Below are positions 46,239 through 55,636 of a DNA stretch of 64,000 bases, one piece after another. Source of the stretch: Bradyrhizobium sp. CCBAU 53421 (GTDB taxonomy: Bacteria > Pseudomonadota > Alphaproteobacteria > Rhizobiales > Xanthobacteraceae); the NCBI RefSeq assembly GCF_015291625.1, contig NZ_CP030047.1, positions 558,001 to 622,000 of the forward strand, in the 5' to 3' direction. Made by a program: the position numbers and the translations under genes. The number at the start of each line of letters is the position of its first letter. The stretch's first letter is position 1. The notes beneath the pieces were generated by a model. It did not search any database and was not told where the DNA came from. It saw nothing but the letters and a program-made list of their open reading frames with translations.

Positions 46239-47486
46239 ATGACTAAATCCAATCGAACCGATCACATCCGGATTACATCCCATCCGGCGCCGGGCGCGAA
46301 AATCGAATTCCCGATTCATTGGGGAGCGGCCACGGCGCGTGAACGCGGACCGGTGATTGGGACGGTCTCACGCCCGCAGCAGCGCAATGTCATCGGCACT
46401 CATGGCGGCTCCTATTCGATCTATCGGGCGCTGGCGGTCTCGTCGGGCGCGCTCGATCCGATCCGGCGTCCGGATCTGACCAACACGCAACCAGCGGCCA
46501 CGATTGGGCCATTCCCGCAATGGACGGATCCGAACCGGATCGTCTCGCTTGATCCGTGGGGGCACCTGGCTGCGGAGGCGTTCGCGAAGGAGATCGCGGA
46601 AGGCGTCGATATCCGTCCGAGCATCGCGATCACCCGCGCCCGCCTCGACTTGCCCGAATTGCAAGCTGCGATATCAGCCGGTCGGCTGAAGCGCGACGGC
46701 GCCGTCGTTCACGAGGGGGGAAGCGTCTCCGTCGTCAAGATCGCGATCGACCCGGTCTGGTATCTGCCGGGAATCGCGGCGCGCTTCGCCACGACTGAAA
46801 GCAATCTGCGCAGGCAGTTGTTCGAGCAGACGGCCGGCATGTTTCCGGAACTGGTGACACGACCTGACCTCCATGTGTTCCTGCCGCCGATCGGCGGCAC
46901 CACGGCCTATCTGTTCGGTGATGTCGCCAAGCTGCCTGACCATCGCACCAGCATCACCTGCCGCGTGCATGACGAATGTAACGGCTCCGACGTGTTCGGC
47001 TCGGACATCTGCACCTGCCGCCCATACCTGCTGCACGGCATCGAGGAATGCGTGCGTGCAGGACAGACCGGCGGGCTCGGCATCATCATCTACAACCGCA
47101 AGGAAGGCCGCGCCCTCGGCGAGGTAACCAAATTCCTCGTCTACAATGCGCGCAAGCGGCAGGAAGGCGGCGATGCCGCCACGCAGTATTTCGAGCGCAC
47201 CGAATGCGTTGCGGGTGTACAGGATGCCCGCTTCCAGCAGTTGATGCCGGACGTCGTGCACTGGCTCGGACTGCAGCGCATCGATCGCTTCGTCTCCATG
47301 AGCGACATGAAATACGACGCGCTGGTGAGCCAGGGCATCGACATCGTCGAGCGCGTACCGATTCCCGACGACCTGGTGCCGGCCGACGCCCTGGTGGAGA
47401 TCGCAGCCAAGAAGGCCGCCGGCTACTACTCGCCGGAGGAGCCCACCCAGCGCGACTTCGTCGGCCGTTCTCTCGATAAATATTGA
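46239..47486 (+). CDS. URC1-type GTP cyclohydrolase II homologue (uracil catabolism)
   Basis: 415 aa from the ATG at 46239 (in-frame ATGs at 46221 and upstream open codons are alternatives). The N-terminal ~190 residues are an extension absent from riboflavin GTP cyclohydrolase II. The C-terminal half keeps the three zinc cysteines and surroundings: RVHDECNGSDVFGSDICTC, then GIIIYNRKEGRALGEVTKFL. This size and domain layout, with a DUF1688 gene directly after, is that of URC1, a uracil-catabolism protein defined in the yeast Lachancea (Saccharomyces) kluyveri. The exact reaction is unsettled; riboflavin synthesis is unlikely. Confidence 0.87.
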   Translation: MTKSNRTDHIRITSHPAPGAKIEFPIHWGAATARERGPVIGTVSRPQQRNVIGTHGGSYSIYRALAVSSGALDPIRRPDLTNTQPAATIGPFPQWTDPNRIVSLDPWGHLAAEAFAKEIAEGVDIRPSIAITRARLDLPELQAAISAGRLKRDGAVVHEGGSVSVVKIAIDPVWYLPGIAARFATTESNLRRQLFEQTAGMFPELVTRPDLHVFLPPIGGTTAYLFGDVAKLPDHRTSITCRVHDECNGSDVFGSDICTCRPYLLHGIEECVRAGQTGGLGIIIYNRKEGRALGEVTKFLVYNARKRQEGGDAATQYFERTECVAGVQDARFQQLMPDVVHWLGLQRIDRFVSMSDMKYDALVSQGIDIVERVPIPDDLVPADALVEIAAKKAAGYYSPEEPTQRDFVGRSLDKY

Positions 47487-47494
47487 GCGCGGCC

Positions 47495-48739
47495 ATGTCC
47501 TCCATGAAGTCCGAGACGGCGGCGGCCCTGTCGTTGCTCAATGCCGGCGCGGTGCGGGAGCGCGCGCAGCGGCTTCTTGCCATCGGACTTGAGGACCAGC
47601 TTCCGAACTTCCGCGTCCACCTCGGCCGGATGGACTCGACGGCCGAGCTGGTGGTGCAGACCACACGAGAGGCGTATCCCTCGCTCGACGTGCCGTTTCA
47701 TTCGCGCTGGCGGCATTTCTCCGTGAATGGTGTCGATCGCTGGGCGCGCCTGGCCGGCCAGGTCGCATGGCCGGATCGCGCGACACGGGCCCGTGCCGAA
47801 TTCGATCTGGCCATGGTCAGCGTCTTTCTGGACGCCGGCGCCGGGCCGTCATGGCGTTACCGTGACCCGGTGACCGGATTGGCCATTGGCCGTTCGGAAG
47901 GATTGGGACTGGCAAGCCTCGCGATGTTCGCAGGTGGCGCATTCTCGTCGGACCCGCGGCAGCCGCTGCGAGTCGATGCCGATGTGCTCGCGAATTTGTC
48001 CATGACGGATCTCATCCGCGGCATGCAAGTCTCGGACGCCAATCCGCTGGTCGGCATTGAAGGCCGGGTGAATTTGTTGCGTAGCCTCGGCCGGCTGCTG
48101 GCCTCGAAGCCGGCTGTCTTCGGACGCTTCGATACGCCGCGGCCCGGCGGGCTCTTCGACCGGCTGGCATCGGTTGCCGACGATCGCAGGCTTCCAGCCC
48201 CTACGATATTGTCGGAACTGCTCAGGGAGTTCGGGCCGATCTGGCCGTCGCGGCTGACGCTCGGCCGAATCGCTCTCGGTGATTGCTGGAAGCATCCGAT
48301 GCTGACCACCGGGGATGCGACCAGCCAGCTCATGCCGTTGCACAAGCTCTCGCAGTGGCTGGTCTATTCGCTGATCGAGCCGCTGCAGATTGCCGGCATT
48401 GCCGTGACCGACATCGACGGGCTGACCGGCCTTGCCGAGTACCGCAACGGCGGTCTCTTCATCGACAATGGCGTGCTGACATTCCGCGACGACAGCGATG
48501 CGTTGCGGGAGCACGATGTCGCGTCGCCACTTGTGGTGGAGTGGCGGGGGCTGACGGTGGCGTTGCTCGACCGCGTCGCGGATAATGTGCGCCGGCGCCT
48601 GGGGCTCGACGCAACGGCATTGCCGCTGGCGAAAATCCTCGAAGGCGGAACCTGGGCTGCGGGCCGACGGCTGGCGCGCGAACGCCGCGCCGACGCGTCG
48701 CCTCCGGTCAAGATCGTCAGCGACGGCACGGTGTTTTAG
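47495..48739 (+). CDS. URC4-type DUF1688 protein (uracil catabolism)
   Basis: 414 aa from the ATG at 47495; a TTG at 47483 would overlap the URC1 stop. Recognised by [54 protein letters not shown] and [30 protein letters not shown] and [19 protein letters not shown], the body of DUF1688. URC4 is essential for the URC route in yeast, yet its chemistry is not known. It sits between the URC1 homologue and a UPRT-like gene, the same trio as yeast URC1, URC4 and URC6. Confidence 0.88.
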   Translation: MSSMKSETAAALSLLNAGAVRERAQRLLAIGLEDQLPNFRVHLGRMDSTAELVVQTTREAYPSLDVPFHSRWRHFSVNGVDRWARLAGQVAWPDRATRARAEFDLAMVSVFLDAGAGPSWRYRDPVTGLAIGRSEGLGLASLAMFAGGAFSSDPRQPLRVDADVLANLSMTDLIRGMQVSDANPLVGIEGRVNLLRSLGRLLASKPAVFGRFDTPRPGGLFDRLASVADDRRLPAPTILSELLREFGPIWPSRLTLGRIALGDCWKHPMLTTGDATSQLMPLHKLSQWLVYSLIEPLQIAGIAVTDIDGLTGLAEYRNGGLFIDNGVLTFRDDSDALREHDVASPLVVEWRGLTVALLDRVADNVRRRLGLDATALPLAKILEGGTWAAGRRLARERRADASPPVKIVSDGTVF

Positions 48740-48753
48740 CGCGGAGACTCGGT

Positions 48754-49383
48754 ATGGAAGGCGTCACGATCGTTAGCCATCCGTTGGTGCAGCACAAGCT
48801 GACCCTGCTGCGCAACAAGGACACTTCGACCAAGTCGTTTCGCGAACTCCTCAAGGAGATCGGGATGCTGCTGTGCTACGAGGTGACCCGCGACCTGCCG
48901 CTGGCCGATGTCGAGATCGAGACGCCGCTCGCGAAAATGAAGTCGCCGGAGATATCGGGAAAGAAGCTGGTGTTCGCGCCGGTGCTGCGCGCCGGCGTCA
49001 CCTTTGCGGAGGGCATGCTCGACCTCGTGCCGACTGCGCGCGTCGCCCATATCGGCCTCTATCGCGAACCCGAGACATTCGTGGCCGTGGAGTATTTTTT
49101 CAAGGCTCCGAGCGATTTGCACGAGAGACTCGTGATCGTGATTTCCCCGGTGCTGGCGACAGCCAATCTGTCCGTCGCGGCGGTGGATCGGCTGAAGGAG
49201 CGCGGTGCCAATGACGTCCGGCTCGTCAGCCTGATCGCCGCGCCCGAAGGGGTCGAACGCATGCGTGGCATTCACCCGGATGTTCCGATCTGGCTTGCGG
49301 CGATCGACGAAGGGTTGGACAAAAACGCTTTCATCCTGCCGGGCCTCGGCGATGCGGGTGACCGTGCCTACGGTACGCGATAG
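48754..49383 (+). CDS. uracil phosphoribosyltransferase-like protein with degenerate PRPP loop (URC6-like)
   Basis: 209 aa, 14 bp after the DUF1688 gene. Clearly paralogous to the upp at 45280-45915 over its full length ([43 protein letters not shown]). But the PRPP loop DPMLATGNS is [10 protein letters not shown] here: the conserved Asp is Ser and the conserved Gly is Ala. The uracil loop is nearly intact ([18 protein letters not shown], Tyr to Phe). So it may bind uracil or UMP without normal PRPP chemistry, or act as a partner of URC1/URC4. Confidence 0.88.
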   Translation: MEGVTIVSHPLVQHKLTLLRNKDTSTKSFRELLKEIGMLLCYEVTRDLPLADVEIETPLAKMKSPEISGKKLVFAPVLRAGVTFAEGMLDLVPTARVAHIGLYREPETFVAVEYFFKAPSDLHERLVIVISPVLATANLSVAAVDRLKERGANDVRLVSLIAAPEGVERMRGIHPDVPIWLAAIDEGLDKNAFILPGLGDAGDRAYGTR

Positions 49384-49416
49384 TCAAGTCTGGTGGCGTA
49401 TCGGAAGGCTCCGTGA

Positions 49417-50022
49417 TCAATTCTCTTCTTCGGATACATCCGGCAGCTCGGCGAGCCTCGGTATGAACCGCACCACGACGTTTGCTTCCTTCAGCATCGT
49501 GCCGGCAATCGCAAAATCCTGGGCCCAATTCGAATTGGGCTGGTCAGGTTCATAACCAACGACCTCCGATATGCCCGATTGAATGATCGCTTTCGTGCAT
49601 TCCACGCAGGGAAACCAGGGAACGTAGATCGTGCAACCCTTGAGCGCTATTCCGATGCGTGCCGCATTGAAAATGGCATTCTGCTCGGCATGGCAGCTCC
49701 AGATATACTTTGCGCCGGTGATGCGGGAGTGTCGCTCTTCGACCGCATCGTTGACCCCGCGCGGCAAGCTGTTGTAGCCGGTCGAGCGTATTTCATGATC
49801 GGGTCCGACCACGACGGCGCCGACCCGGCGTCCCTTTTCAATGCTCCAGTGCGCCAAATGGTGCGCCAGAAGCATGAACCGCTCGTCCCACTTGCTGTCT
49901 CGCAATTCGTCCGACCCTGTTACCGGAGGGACAGCATCAAATAGGTGCCAAAGCCAGTCAATAGTCCTGACGCCTCCCGCCGGTACAGTTCGCCGTGGGC
50001 CGGCAAATCTCGTTGGCAACAC
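49417..50022 (-). CDS. dCMP-deaminase-like zinc deaminase (ComEB family)
   Basis: 201 aa at most; the first ~45 residues may be partly non-coding, as the domain begins near DSKWDERFMLLAHHLAHWS. Zinc motif CHAEQNAIFNAAR (HAE with catalytic Glu) and PWFPCVECTKAIIQSG (PCxxC). Usual members turn dCMP to dUMP; the position beside URC genes suggests a cytosine-type nucleobase or nucleotide entering uracil breakdown. Convergent with the UPRT-like gene. Confidence 0.85.
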   Translation of the reverse strand: MLPTRFAGPRRTVPAGGVRTIDWLWHLFDAVPPVTGSDELRDSKWDERFMLLAHHLAHWSIEKGRRVGAVVVGPDHEIRSTGYNSLPRGVNDAVEERHSRITGAKYIWSCHAEQNAIFNAARIGIALKGCTIYVPWFPCVECTKAIIQSGISEVVGYEPDQPNSNWAQDFAIAGTMLKEANVVVRFIPRLAELPDVSEEEN

Positions 50023-50063
50023 CGACCGGTCCCGGCCGACGCCAGTCGGCCGATGACTCGGCC

Positions 50064-50093
50064 AAAGGCCGACCGTCGAGAGGGTCGGCCTTT
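50064..50093 (-). terminator. stem-loop terminator
   Basis: AAAGGCCGACC, loop GTCGAGA, GGGTCGGCCTTT: an 11-bp GC-rich stem with a T-run on the minus strand, just after the small secreted-protein gene that ends at 50112. Confidence 0.7.
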
Positions 50094-50111
50094 CCGATCG
50101 GGTTACAGCGG

Positions 50112-50348
50112 TCAGTGCCCGGCCGGGGCTGAATAGCCGCCGCGATAATAGCTCGACGTGCCCTCATATCCTTCAGGTGTGGCTCGCGGCCAGGCCGCGT
50201 AGGCGTCAAGGTTGCGCGCCGGGGCCTGGGCCTGCGTCGTGACGGTCCGGTGCGGGTTGATGCGATGACGCTCGGCTGCAGTCGCGAACTGAACCAACGC
50301 CGTGCTGATGAGAACCGAACTGAGTGCGGTAAGCAGTATTCTGGGCAA
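50112..50348 (-). CDS. small secreted protein of unknown function
   Basis: 78 aa from a TTG at 50348 with GGGAG upstream. Signal peptide PRILLTALSSVLISTALVQFATAA, then a 53-residue mature part rich in Arg, Tyr, Gly and Ala (GYEGTSSYYRGGYSAPAGH). Short rhizobial proteins with this kind of GYY/GGY tail are common but uncharacterised. Own terminator follows. Confidence 0.65.
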   Translation of the reverse strand: MPRILLTALSSVLISTALVQFATAAERHRINPHRTVTTQAQAPARNLDAYAAWPRATPEGYEGTSSYYRGGYSAPAGH

Positions 50349-50572
50349 TGTCGTTTCTCCCTTGCCGATTTTTGTGTTCGAGGGTCAATTCGCTGGCCTT
50401 CGAATCTACTTGCTGAACTATGTCTTCACGTACTCGGTCGCGATGGCGGGGGAGTCACGAAGTAGCGAGCAAATTTCTTGGTCACGACTAAATAATCGGC
50501 ACTGGTGGCCCCGTGTTACCGTGGACTTTGGTAATCCGATCAGCTTCAATAAGGCGTGTTCGAGAGCCGCTC

Positions 50573-50854
50573 ATGAAAAAGGTCCTGGCTGCCCTGCTGT
50601 TGCTGACGGCGCCCGCCTGGGCGCAGACCAGGCCGGCGACAGTCAAGCCGGCCGCGAAGCCGGGCACGTTGTTGGCGGACGATTGCGCCCCGATCGGCCG
50701 TACCGCGAAGGGCGAACTGGTCTACTCGCTGAAGTGCGAAAACTTGCCTGCGCCGGTTGCTCCACAGGCGGCGGCTCCGGCAGCGCCGCCAGCTGCGGAA
50801 GAGCCGGAAGTACGCCGGAGCGGCGTATTCGGTTGGTCTTATGACCGCCGTTAG
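50573..50854 (+). CDS. small secreted Ala/Pro-rich protein of unknown function
   Basis: 93 aa from the ATG at 50573 (MKKVLAALLLLTAPAWAQ, a good signal peptide). The mature part has two cysteines (DDCAPIG, LKCENLP), which could form one disulfide, and an Ala/Pro-rich stretch. No known family. Upstream open codons are not coding. Confidence 0.65.
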   Translation: MKKVLAALLLLTAPAWAQTRPATVKPAAKPGTLLADDCAPIGRTAKGELVYSLKCENLPAPVAPQAAAPAAPPAAEEPEVRRSGVFGWSYDRR

Positions 50855-50977
50855 CAGCGCTTTCTCTTCGCGGAGACGCATGGAATAGTCCTTGCTTTCC
50901 TTGTCCTGCAAATGGTTGCAAGGGACCGCGGCCATTCGATAGCTGTGCGCCAAGAGTGCCTTCAGATTGGGTGTTTG

Positions 50978-51862
50978 ATGTCGAGAGCGCTCGCCGAGTT
51001 GAACGCCTGCAGCCGCGACGAGTTTGTCGCCGCGCTCGCCAACATCTTCGAGCACTCGCCATGGATCGCGGAGCAGGCCGCCCACAACCGGCCATTCTCC
51101 GGCATTGCCGGATTGTTCGCGGCCATGACGGCGGCCGTCGATCGAGCTCCTGCGGAGCTGCGGATGGCGCTCATCAATGCGCATCCCGATCTCGCCAGCA
51201 AGACGCAACGTGCCGCGGGGCTGACCGCGGAGTCCAATGCCGAACAGAACAGCGTCGGTCTAGATCGCCTGTCTGATGCGGAATATGAGGCGTTTGAACG
51301 CGTCAACACGGCCTACCGCTCGAAATTCGGCTTCCCTTACATCGTCTGCGTGCGTCGGCACACCAAGGACTCGATCCTTCGCGACTTCGCGCGGCGTCTG
51401 CCGAATGACCTCGCGACCGAAACGCAAACCTCGATTGACGAGATCTGCCGGATCGCTGCGCTGCGGCTGGACCAGTCGGTGATCGGCGGTGATCGCCTTG
51501 CGGTGTCCGGCCGGCTATCGACCCACGTGCTCGACACGAACAGCGGAAAGCCGGCCGCGGGGGTCGCCGTCGAGCTAGTTGAGCTGGCCGAGCTCGGCGT
51601 CAGCCGGGTGGTTGCGCGCACGACGACCAATGCAGACGGCCGGACCGACGCGCCGCTTATTGGCGGACGTCCTGTGCCGATCGGAACGTACGAACTCACA
51701 TTCGGCATCGGCGCGTATTTTGCTGCTCGGGGCGTGCCGCTGGCGGATCCTCCCTTTCTCGATCGCATCACGCTGCGTTTCGCGGTGAGCGAGCCGGAAG
51801 GCCATCTGCACGTGCCGCTGCTGGTGACGCCATGGAGCTATGCAACTTATCGCGGAAGCTGA
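50978..51862 (+). CDS. OHCU decarboxylase - 5-hydroxyisourate hydrolase fusion
   Basis: 294 aa from MSRALAELNACSRDEFVAALANIFEHSPWIAE at 50978. Residues about 1-165 are an OHCU decarboxylase (UraD/PucL-N type) with catalytic His in NAHPDLASKTQ. Residues about 180-294 are a transthyretin-like HIU hydrolase (STHVLDTNSGKPAAGVAVEL, ending in YRGS, the family signature). Together they turn the product of uricase into S-allantoin. Uricase follows downstream, so the whole urate-to-allantoin route is contained here. Confidence 0.93.
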   Translation: MSRALAELNACSRDEFVAALANIFEHSPWIAEQAAHNRPFSGIAGLFAAMTAAVDRAPAELRMALINAHPDLASKTQRAAGLTAESNAEQNSVGLDRLSDAEYEAFERVNTAYRSKFGFPYIVCVRRHTKDSILRDFARRLPNDLATETQTSIDEICRIAALRLDQSVIGGDRLAVSGRLSTHVLDTNSGKPAAGVAVELVELAELGVSRVVARTTTNADGRTDAPLIGGRPVPIGTYELTFGIGAYFAARGVPLADPPFLDRITLRFAVSEPEGHLHVPLLVTPWSYATYRGS

Positions 51863-52012
51863 AAGCCGCGGCGCCAGTGGCGAGAATTCCGCCAGGGACG
51901 GCCCTTCCGACGAGACCAGCGCCGTCCCGGCTTGCCACTGGCATGAACGTTGCTCCATCCTTCGGAGCCGAGGTAACATTCCCGATAATCGCCAACCTGG
52001 TTGGAGACACAC

Positions 52013-52855
52013 GTGCCGCTGATCACGAACAGATACGGTAAGGGCCGGGTCCGCGTGATGCGAGTTCATCGCGAGGGCGACCGGCATGACGTCAGCCAGC
52101 TCGACATCAAGGCCATGCTGCAAGGCGAGTTCGCGCGCACCTTCACACACGCGGACAATTCCCTGACCGTGTCGACCGACACGATCAAGAACATTGTCAA
52201 TGTCGTGGCGCGGGAAAACACCGGGCTTAGCCCGGAGGATTTCTGTCAGGTTCTGGCGCAGAAATATCTCGATACGTACCCGCAGGTCGCCTCGGTGTCG
52301 GTCAGCTCGCACGAGACCAGATGGAGGCGGCTGAGCTTCGACGACAAGCCGCATCCGCACAGTTTCGTGCTCGACGGCAATGGCAGGCCGACCGTAGCGG
52401 TCGCCGTGGAGCGGGGCGGGCCGATGTCGATTTCGTCGGGCATCGACAATTTCGCCTTCATGAAGTCAACGCAATCCGGCTGGGAGAACTACGTCAAGGA
52501 TCGCTACACGACGATTCCCCCGACCAACGACCGGATCTGCGCGACCAGCATGGTCGCGACATGGAAATGGTCGGGAAAGCCGGCAGACTATCCCGCCACC
52601 AATGCCAGGATCCTCGATACGGTGCTGGAGGTGTTTGCCACGACCTATAGCTGGAGCGTGCAGGACAGTCTCTACCGGATGGGCGAGGCGGCGCTCGCGG
52701 CGGTGCCGGAGATCTCCGAGATCAGCATGGCCTGCCCGAACATGCACTTCATCTTGATGAATCTCTCCCCGTTCGGGCTCGACAACAACAACCAGGTCTT
52801 CTTGCCGACCGACGAGCCACACGGCCAGATCGAGTGCACCGTGGCCAGGGAATAA
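52013..52855 (+). CDS. urate oxidase (uricase)
   Basis: 280 aa from a GTG at 52013, 7 bases after GGAG. Cofactor-free uricase: NRYGKGRVRVMRV (Lys of the catalytic pair region), FTHADNSLTVSTDTIKNIVNVVARE (Thr-Asp signature), QSGWENYVKDRYTTIPPTNDRICATSM, and SPFGLDNNNQVFLPTDEPHGQI near the end. Produces 5-hydroxyisourate, the substrate of the preceding fusion protein. Confidence 0.95.
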   Translation: MPLITNRYGKGRVRVMRVHREGDRHDVSQLDIKAMLQGEFARTFTHADNSLTVSTDTIKNIVNVVARENTGLSPEDFCQVLAQKYLDTYPQVASVSVSSHETRWRRLSFDDKPHPHSFVLDGNGRPTVAVAVERGGPMSISSGIDNFAFMKSTQSGWENYVKDRYTTIPPTNDRICATSMVATWKWSGKPADYPATNARILDTVLEVFATTYSWSVQDSLYRMGEAALAAVPEISEISMACPNMHFILMNLSPFGLDNNNQVFLPTDEPHGQIECTVARE

Positions 52856-52872
52856 GGGCGCAGTTTGAGGTT

Positions 52873-55629
52873 TCAGACGATTGACTGGCCCGGTTCGTCC
52901 GGAGCCCGGCCGAACTTCTCGAGCAGTGCTGGAAACAGGCGGTCAGGCTTGAACGGTGTGCTCGTGAAACGGATGCCGGTCGCATCCGCAATCGCATTGC
53001 CCAGCGCTGCCGTGACCGGATTGTAGGGGCTCTCGCTCATCGATTTTGCGCCCATTGGACCAATCGTATCCGACGTCTCGGCGAAATAGACCTCGCAGCG
53101 CGGCACGTCGGCAAACGACGGGAGATGATAGTCGCGAAACGTCGGGTTGATCACTTTGCCGCTATCGTCGATGACCAGTTCCTCATAAAGCGCGGCACCG
53201 AGCGACTGCGCAACACCGCCTTCGATCTGGCCGCGACACTGCATGGGATTGGCGACGCGGCCGGCATCCGCGGCCTGCACGCTCTTGAGGATACGGACTT
53301 CGCCGGTGCCCTTGTTCACGGCAACGCGAAAGCCCTGTACGTTGAATGCAACCGAACGCGGCGTGCCGGCCGAATTGCCGCTGCCGTGAAGCGTTCGTCC
53401 ACTGGCTCTCGCCGCCCGGGCGAGTTCGAGGAATGACCGGCGTTCCGCGCCGCAGATTGCGGTCTCATTCTCGAGAGTGCAGTCAGCGGCACCGGTGCTG
53501 CTCAGCTCGGATGCGAATGTCTTGATCGCGTCGGCTAGGTTCTCTGCGGCCGCTTGCGTCGCTCGCCCGGCGACAAAGGTGCCCGCACTGCCATAAGCGC
53601 CGGTGTCGTGGCCGCCCAGCGCAGTATCGGATTGCCGGAGGCTGATGCGATCGACGGTTGTCGCTAACGCCGTCGCTGCGAGCTGTCGATGTACGGTGCT
53701 GGTGCCGTTGCCAAACTCGGCGGTTCCTACCGTCAGCTCGAATCCACCGTCGTCGCGGAGCGTGATCGTCGAATCGGAGAGGTGCCCCGCCGGCGGTACG
53801 GTGTCGATCATGGTCAGTGCGATGCCCTCGCCGATCAGCCAGTCCTCGGAAAGGGCGTAGCGGGGGCGCTCCGCCGACATCGCGCGCTCGACCAGGTCGA
53901 TGCATTGGTCGAGCCCGTAAGAGCCGTACCGCACGTCGTGGTAGTCCGACGGCGGTGGTGACAGCATGGGATCGCCGGGCTTGACAATGTTGCGACGACG
54001 CATCTCGAAGGGATTAATGCCGAGTTGCTTCGCCAGTTCGTCGATGGCGGCCTCGACGGCAAACAGCGTCTGCGGCAGGCCATAGCCGCGGAAAGCGCCT
54101 GAAGGTAACGTGTTGGTATAGGCGGCGATCGCGTCGACCTTCTTGTTCGGGCAGTTGTAGACGCTGATGCATTCGCTGACGGCGTGGAACAGCACGGGCC
54201 CCGCGTGATTGCCGTAGGCTCCAGTATTCGAGAGCACGTCGAGCTGCAGCGCAGTCAGCATGCCTCGGCTATCGGCACCGGCCCTGACGATGACGCGCAT
54301 CGGATGCCGGGTCGACGTCGCGATGAACTGCTCTTCGCGGGTGAACTCGAGCTTGACCGGCCGGCCGGTGGCAATCGCAGCCAGCGCCAGAATATCCTCG
54401 ACGAACATTTCCTGCTTGCCGCCGAAGCCGCCGCCCACGCGTTCGCAAAACACGCGGACGCTGTCCAGTGGACGATCGAAGATCTGCGCCAGCGATCGCC
54501 GCGTCAGGTACGGCACCTGGGTGCTCGAGCGAACGTTCAGGATGCCGTCGGTATCGATCCAGGCAAGCCCGCCGTGGGTTTCCAGCGCTGCATGCTGCAC
54601 CCGCTGGGTGGTGAATGTGCCCTCATAGGTCGCGGCCGAGATTGCAAGCGCCCCGGCGACATCGCCGAATTCGCCATGGGTTTCGGCGACGATATTGCGC
54701 GAGGCGTCGCTGACGCGGTGGATGTCGGCGCTCTTGCCGCCGTGAATAATTGGTGCGTCCGGCGTGATTGCTAACGCCGGATCCGTTACCGCTGGCAAGA
54801 TGTCGTAGCCGACCTTGAGGCGGCGACAGCCTTCTTCGGCGGCCGCCTCATTTTCGGCGATGACAGCGGCGACCTTCTGTCCGACGAAGCGGACGATGTC
54901 GTCAAGCACCCGGGTATCATCCGGATCCATCCACGCCTTTTCGTGCAGCGCCGTCGAGAACAGCCGTTTCGGTGCGTCCTCATGGGTCAAAACCGCATGG
55001 ACGCCTGGAACCGCAAGTGCCGCCGTCTTGTCGATCGCGACGATCCTGGCGTGTGGGTGCGGCGAGCGCAGCAGCTTGATGTGCAGCAATCCGTCGAGCT
55101 GAACGTCGAAGGTGTAACGTGCCGTCCCGCGTACCACGAGCGGACCGGCCGGCGCGGGGAGGCTGCGTCCGAAGGCGCTTCCCGCAGCGGCGTCCTCGAC
55201 ATTCGTCTTGCCGTCGAGCGCATCCTCGATCGAGCGATAGCCGGTGCAACGGCAGATATTGCCTTTCAGCGCCACGCCGAGCTCCTGGCGCTGGGCCTGG
55301 TTCAGCGAGGCGCAGGTCAGGATCATGCCCGCAGTGCAGAAGCCGCATTGAAATCCCTGGGCATCCAGAAAGGCTTGCTGCAGCGGATGCGCACGCGTCT
55401 CGGACCCGAGGCCTTCGATGGTCGTCACCGCATGTCCGTCGGCGCGGAATGCCGGGATAACGCAGCTATGCACCGGTTCGCCGTCAAGCAGCACGGTGCA
55501 CGCACCGCAGTCGCCGGCGTCGCAGCCCTTCTTGACGCCGAAATGCCCGAGCTCGCGCAGGAATGTACGCAGGCATTGGCCGGGGCGAGGCGTCTCTGCA
55601 AAGATCTTGCCGTTGATGTCGATGCTCAT
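52873..55629 (-). CDS. xanthine-dehydrogenase-like 2Fe-2S/molybdopterin fusion subunit
   Basis: 918 aa from the ATG at 55629. Residues about 1-150 are a 2Fe-2S domain ([40 protein letters not shown]); the rest is a molybdopterin-binding large subunit (RGTARYTFDVQLDGLLHIKLLRSPHPHARI, GGFGGKQEMF, AFRGYGLPQ, and a C-terminal MSESPYNPV in the place of the catalytic Glu). In usual bacterial XDH the 2Fe-2S domain is joined to FAD, not to the Mo subunit. Context (uricase, 8-oxoguanine deaminase) makes xanthine or hypoxanthine to urate the likely reaction. Confidence 0.88.
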   Translation of the reverse strand: MSIDINGKIFAETPRPGQCLRTFLRELGHFGVKKGCDAGDCGACTVLLDGEPVHSCVIPAFRADGHAVTTIEGLGSETRAHPLQQAFLDAQGFQCGFCTAGMILTCASLNQAQRQELGVALKGNICRCTGYRSIEDALDGKTNVEDAAAGSAFGRSLPAPAGPLVVRGTARYTFDVQLDGLLHIKLLRSPHPHARIVAIDKTAALAVPGVHAVLTHEDAPKRLFSTALHEKAWMDPDDTRVLDDIVRFVGQKVAAVIAENEAAAEEGCRRLKVGYDILPAVTDPALAITPDAPIIHGGKSADIHRVSDASRNIVAETHGEFGDVAGALAISAATYEGTFTTQRVQHAALETHGGLAWIDTDGILNVRSSTQVPYLTRRSLAQIFDRPLDSVRVFCERVGGGFGGKQEMFVEDILALAAIATGRPVKLEFTREEQFIATSTRHPMRVIVRAGADSRGMLTALQLDVLSNTGAYGNHAGPVLFHAVSECISVYNCPNKKVDAIAAYTNTLPSGAFRGYGLPQTLFAVEAAIDELAKQLGINPFEMRRRNIVKPGDPMLSPPPSDYHDVRYGSYGLDQCIDLVERAMSAERPRYALSEDWLIGEGIALTMIDTVPPAGHLSDSTITLRDDGGFELTVGTAEFGNGTSTVHRQLAATALATTVDRISLRQSDTALGGHDTGAYGSAGTFVAGRATQAAAENLADAIKTFASELSSTGAADCTLENETAICGAERRSFLELARAARASGRTLHGSGNSAGTPRSVAFNVQGFRVAVNKGTGEVRILKSVQAADAGRVANPMQCRGQIEGGVAQSLGAALYEELVIDDSGKVINPTFRDYHLPSFADVPRCEVYFAETSDTIGPMGAKSMSESPYNPVTAALGNAIADATGIRFTSTPFKPDRLFPALLEKFGRAPDEPGQSIV

Positions 55630-55636
55630 GTGCAAC

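Noticed and set aside
46239..47486. Riboflavin-pathway GTP cyclohydrolase II (ribA)
   Set aside because: The long N-terminal extension and the DUF1688 and UPRT-like neighbours fit URC1 better; no other riboflavin gene is nearby.
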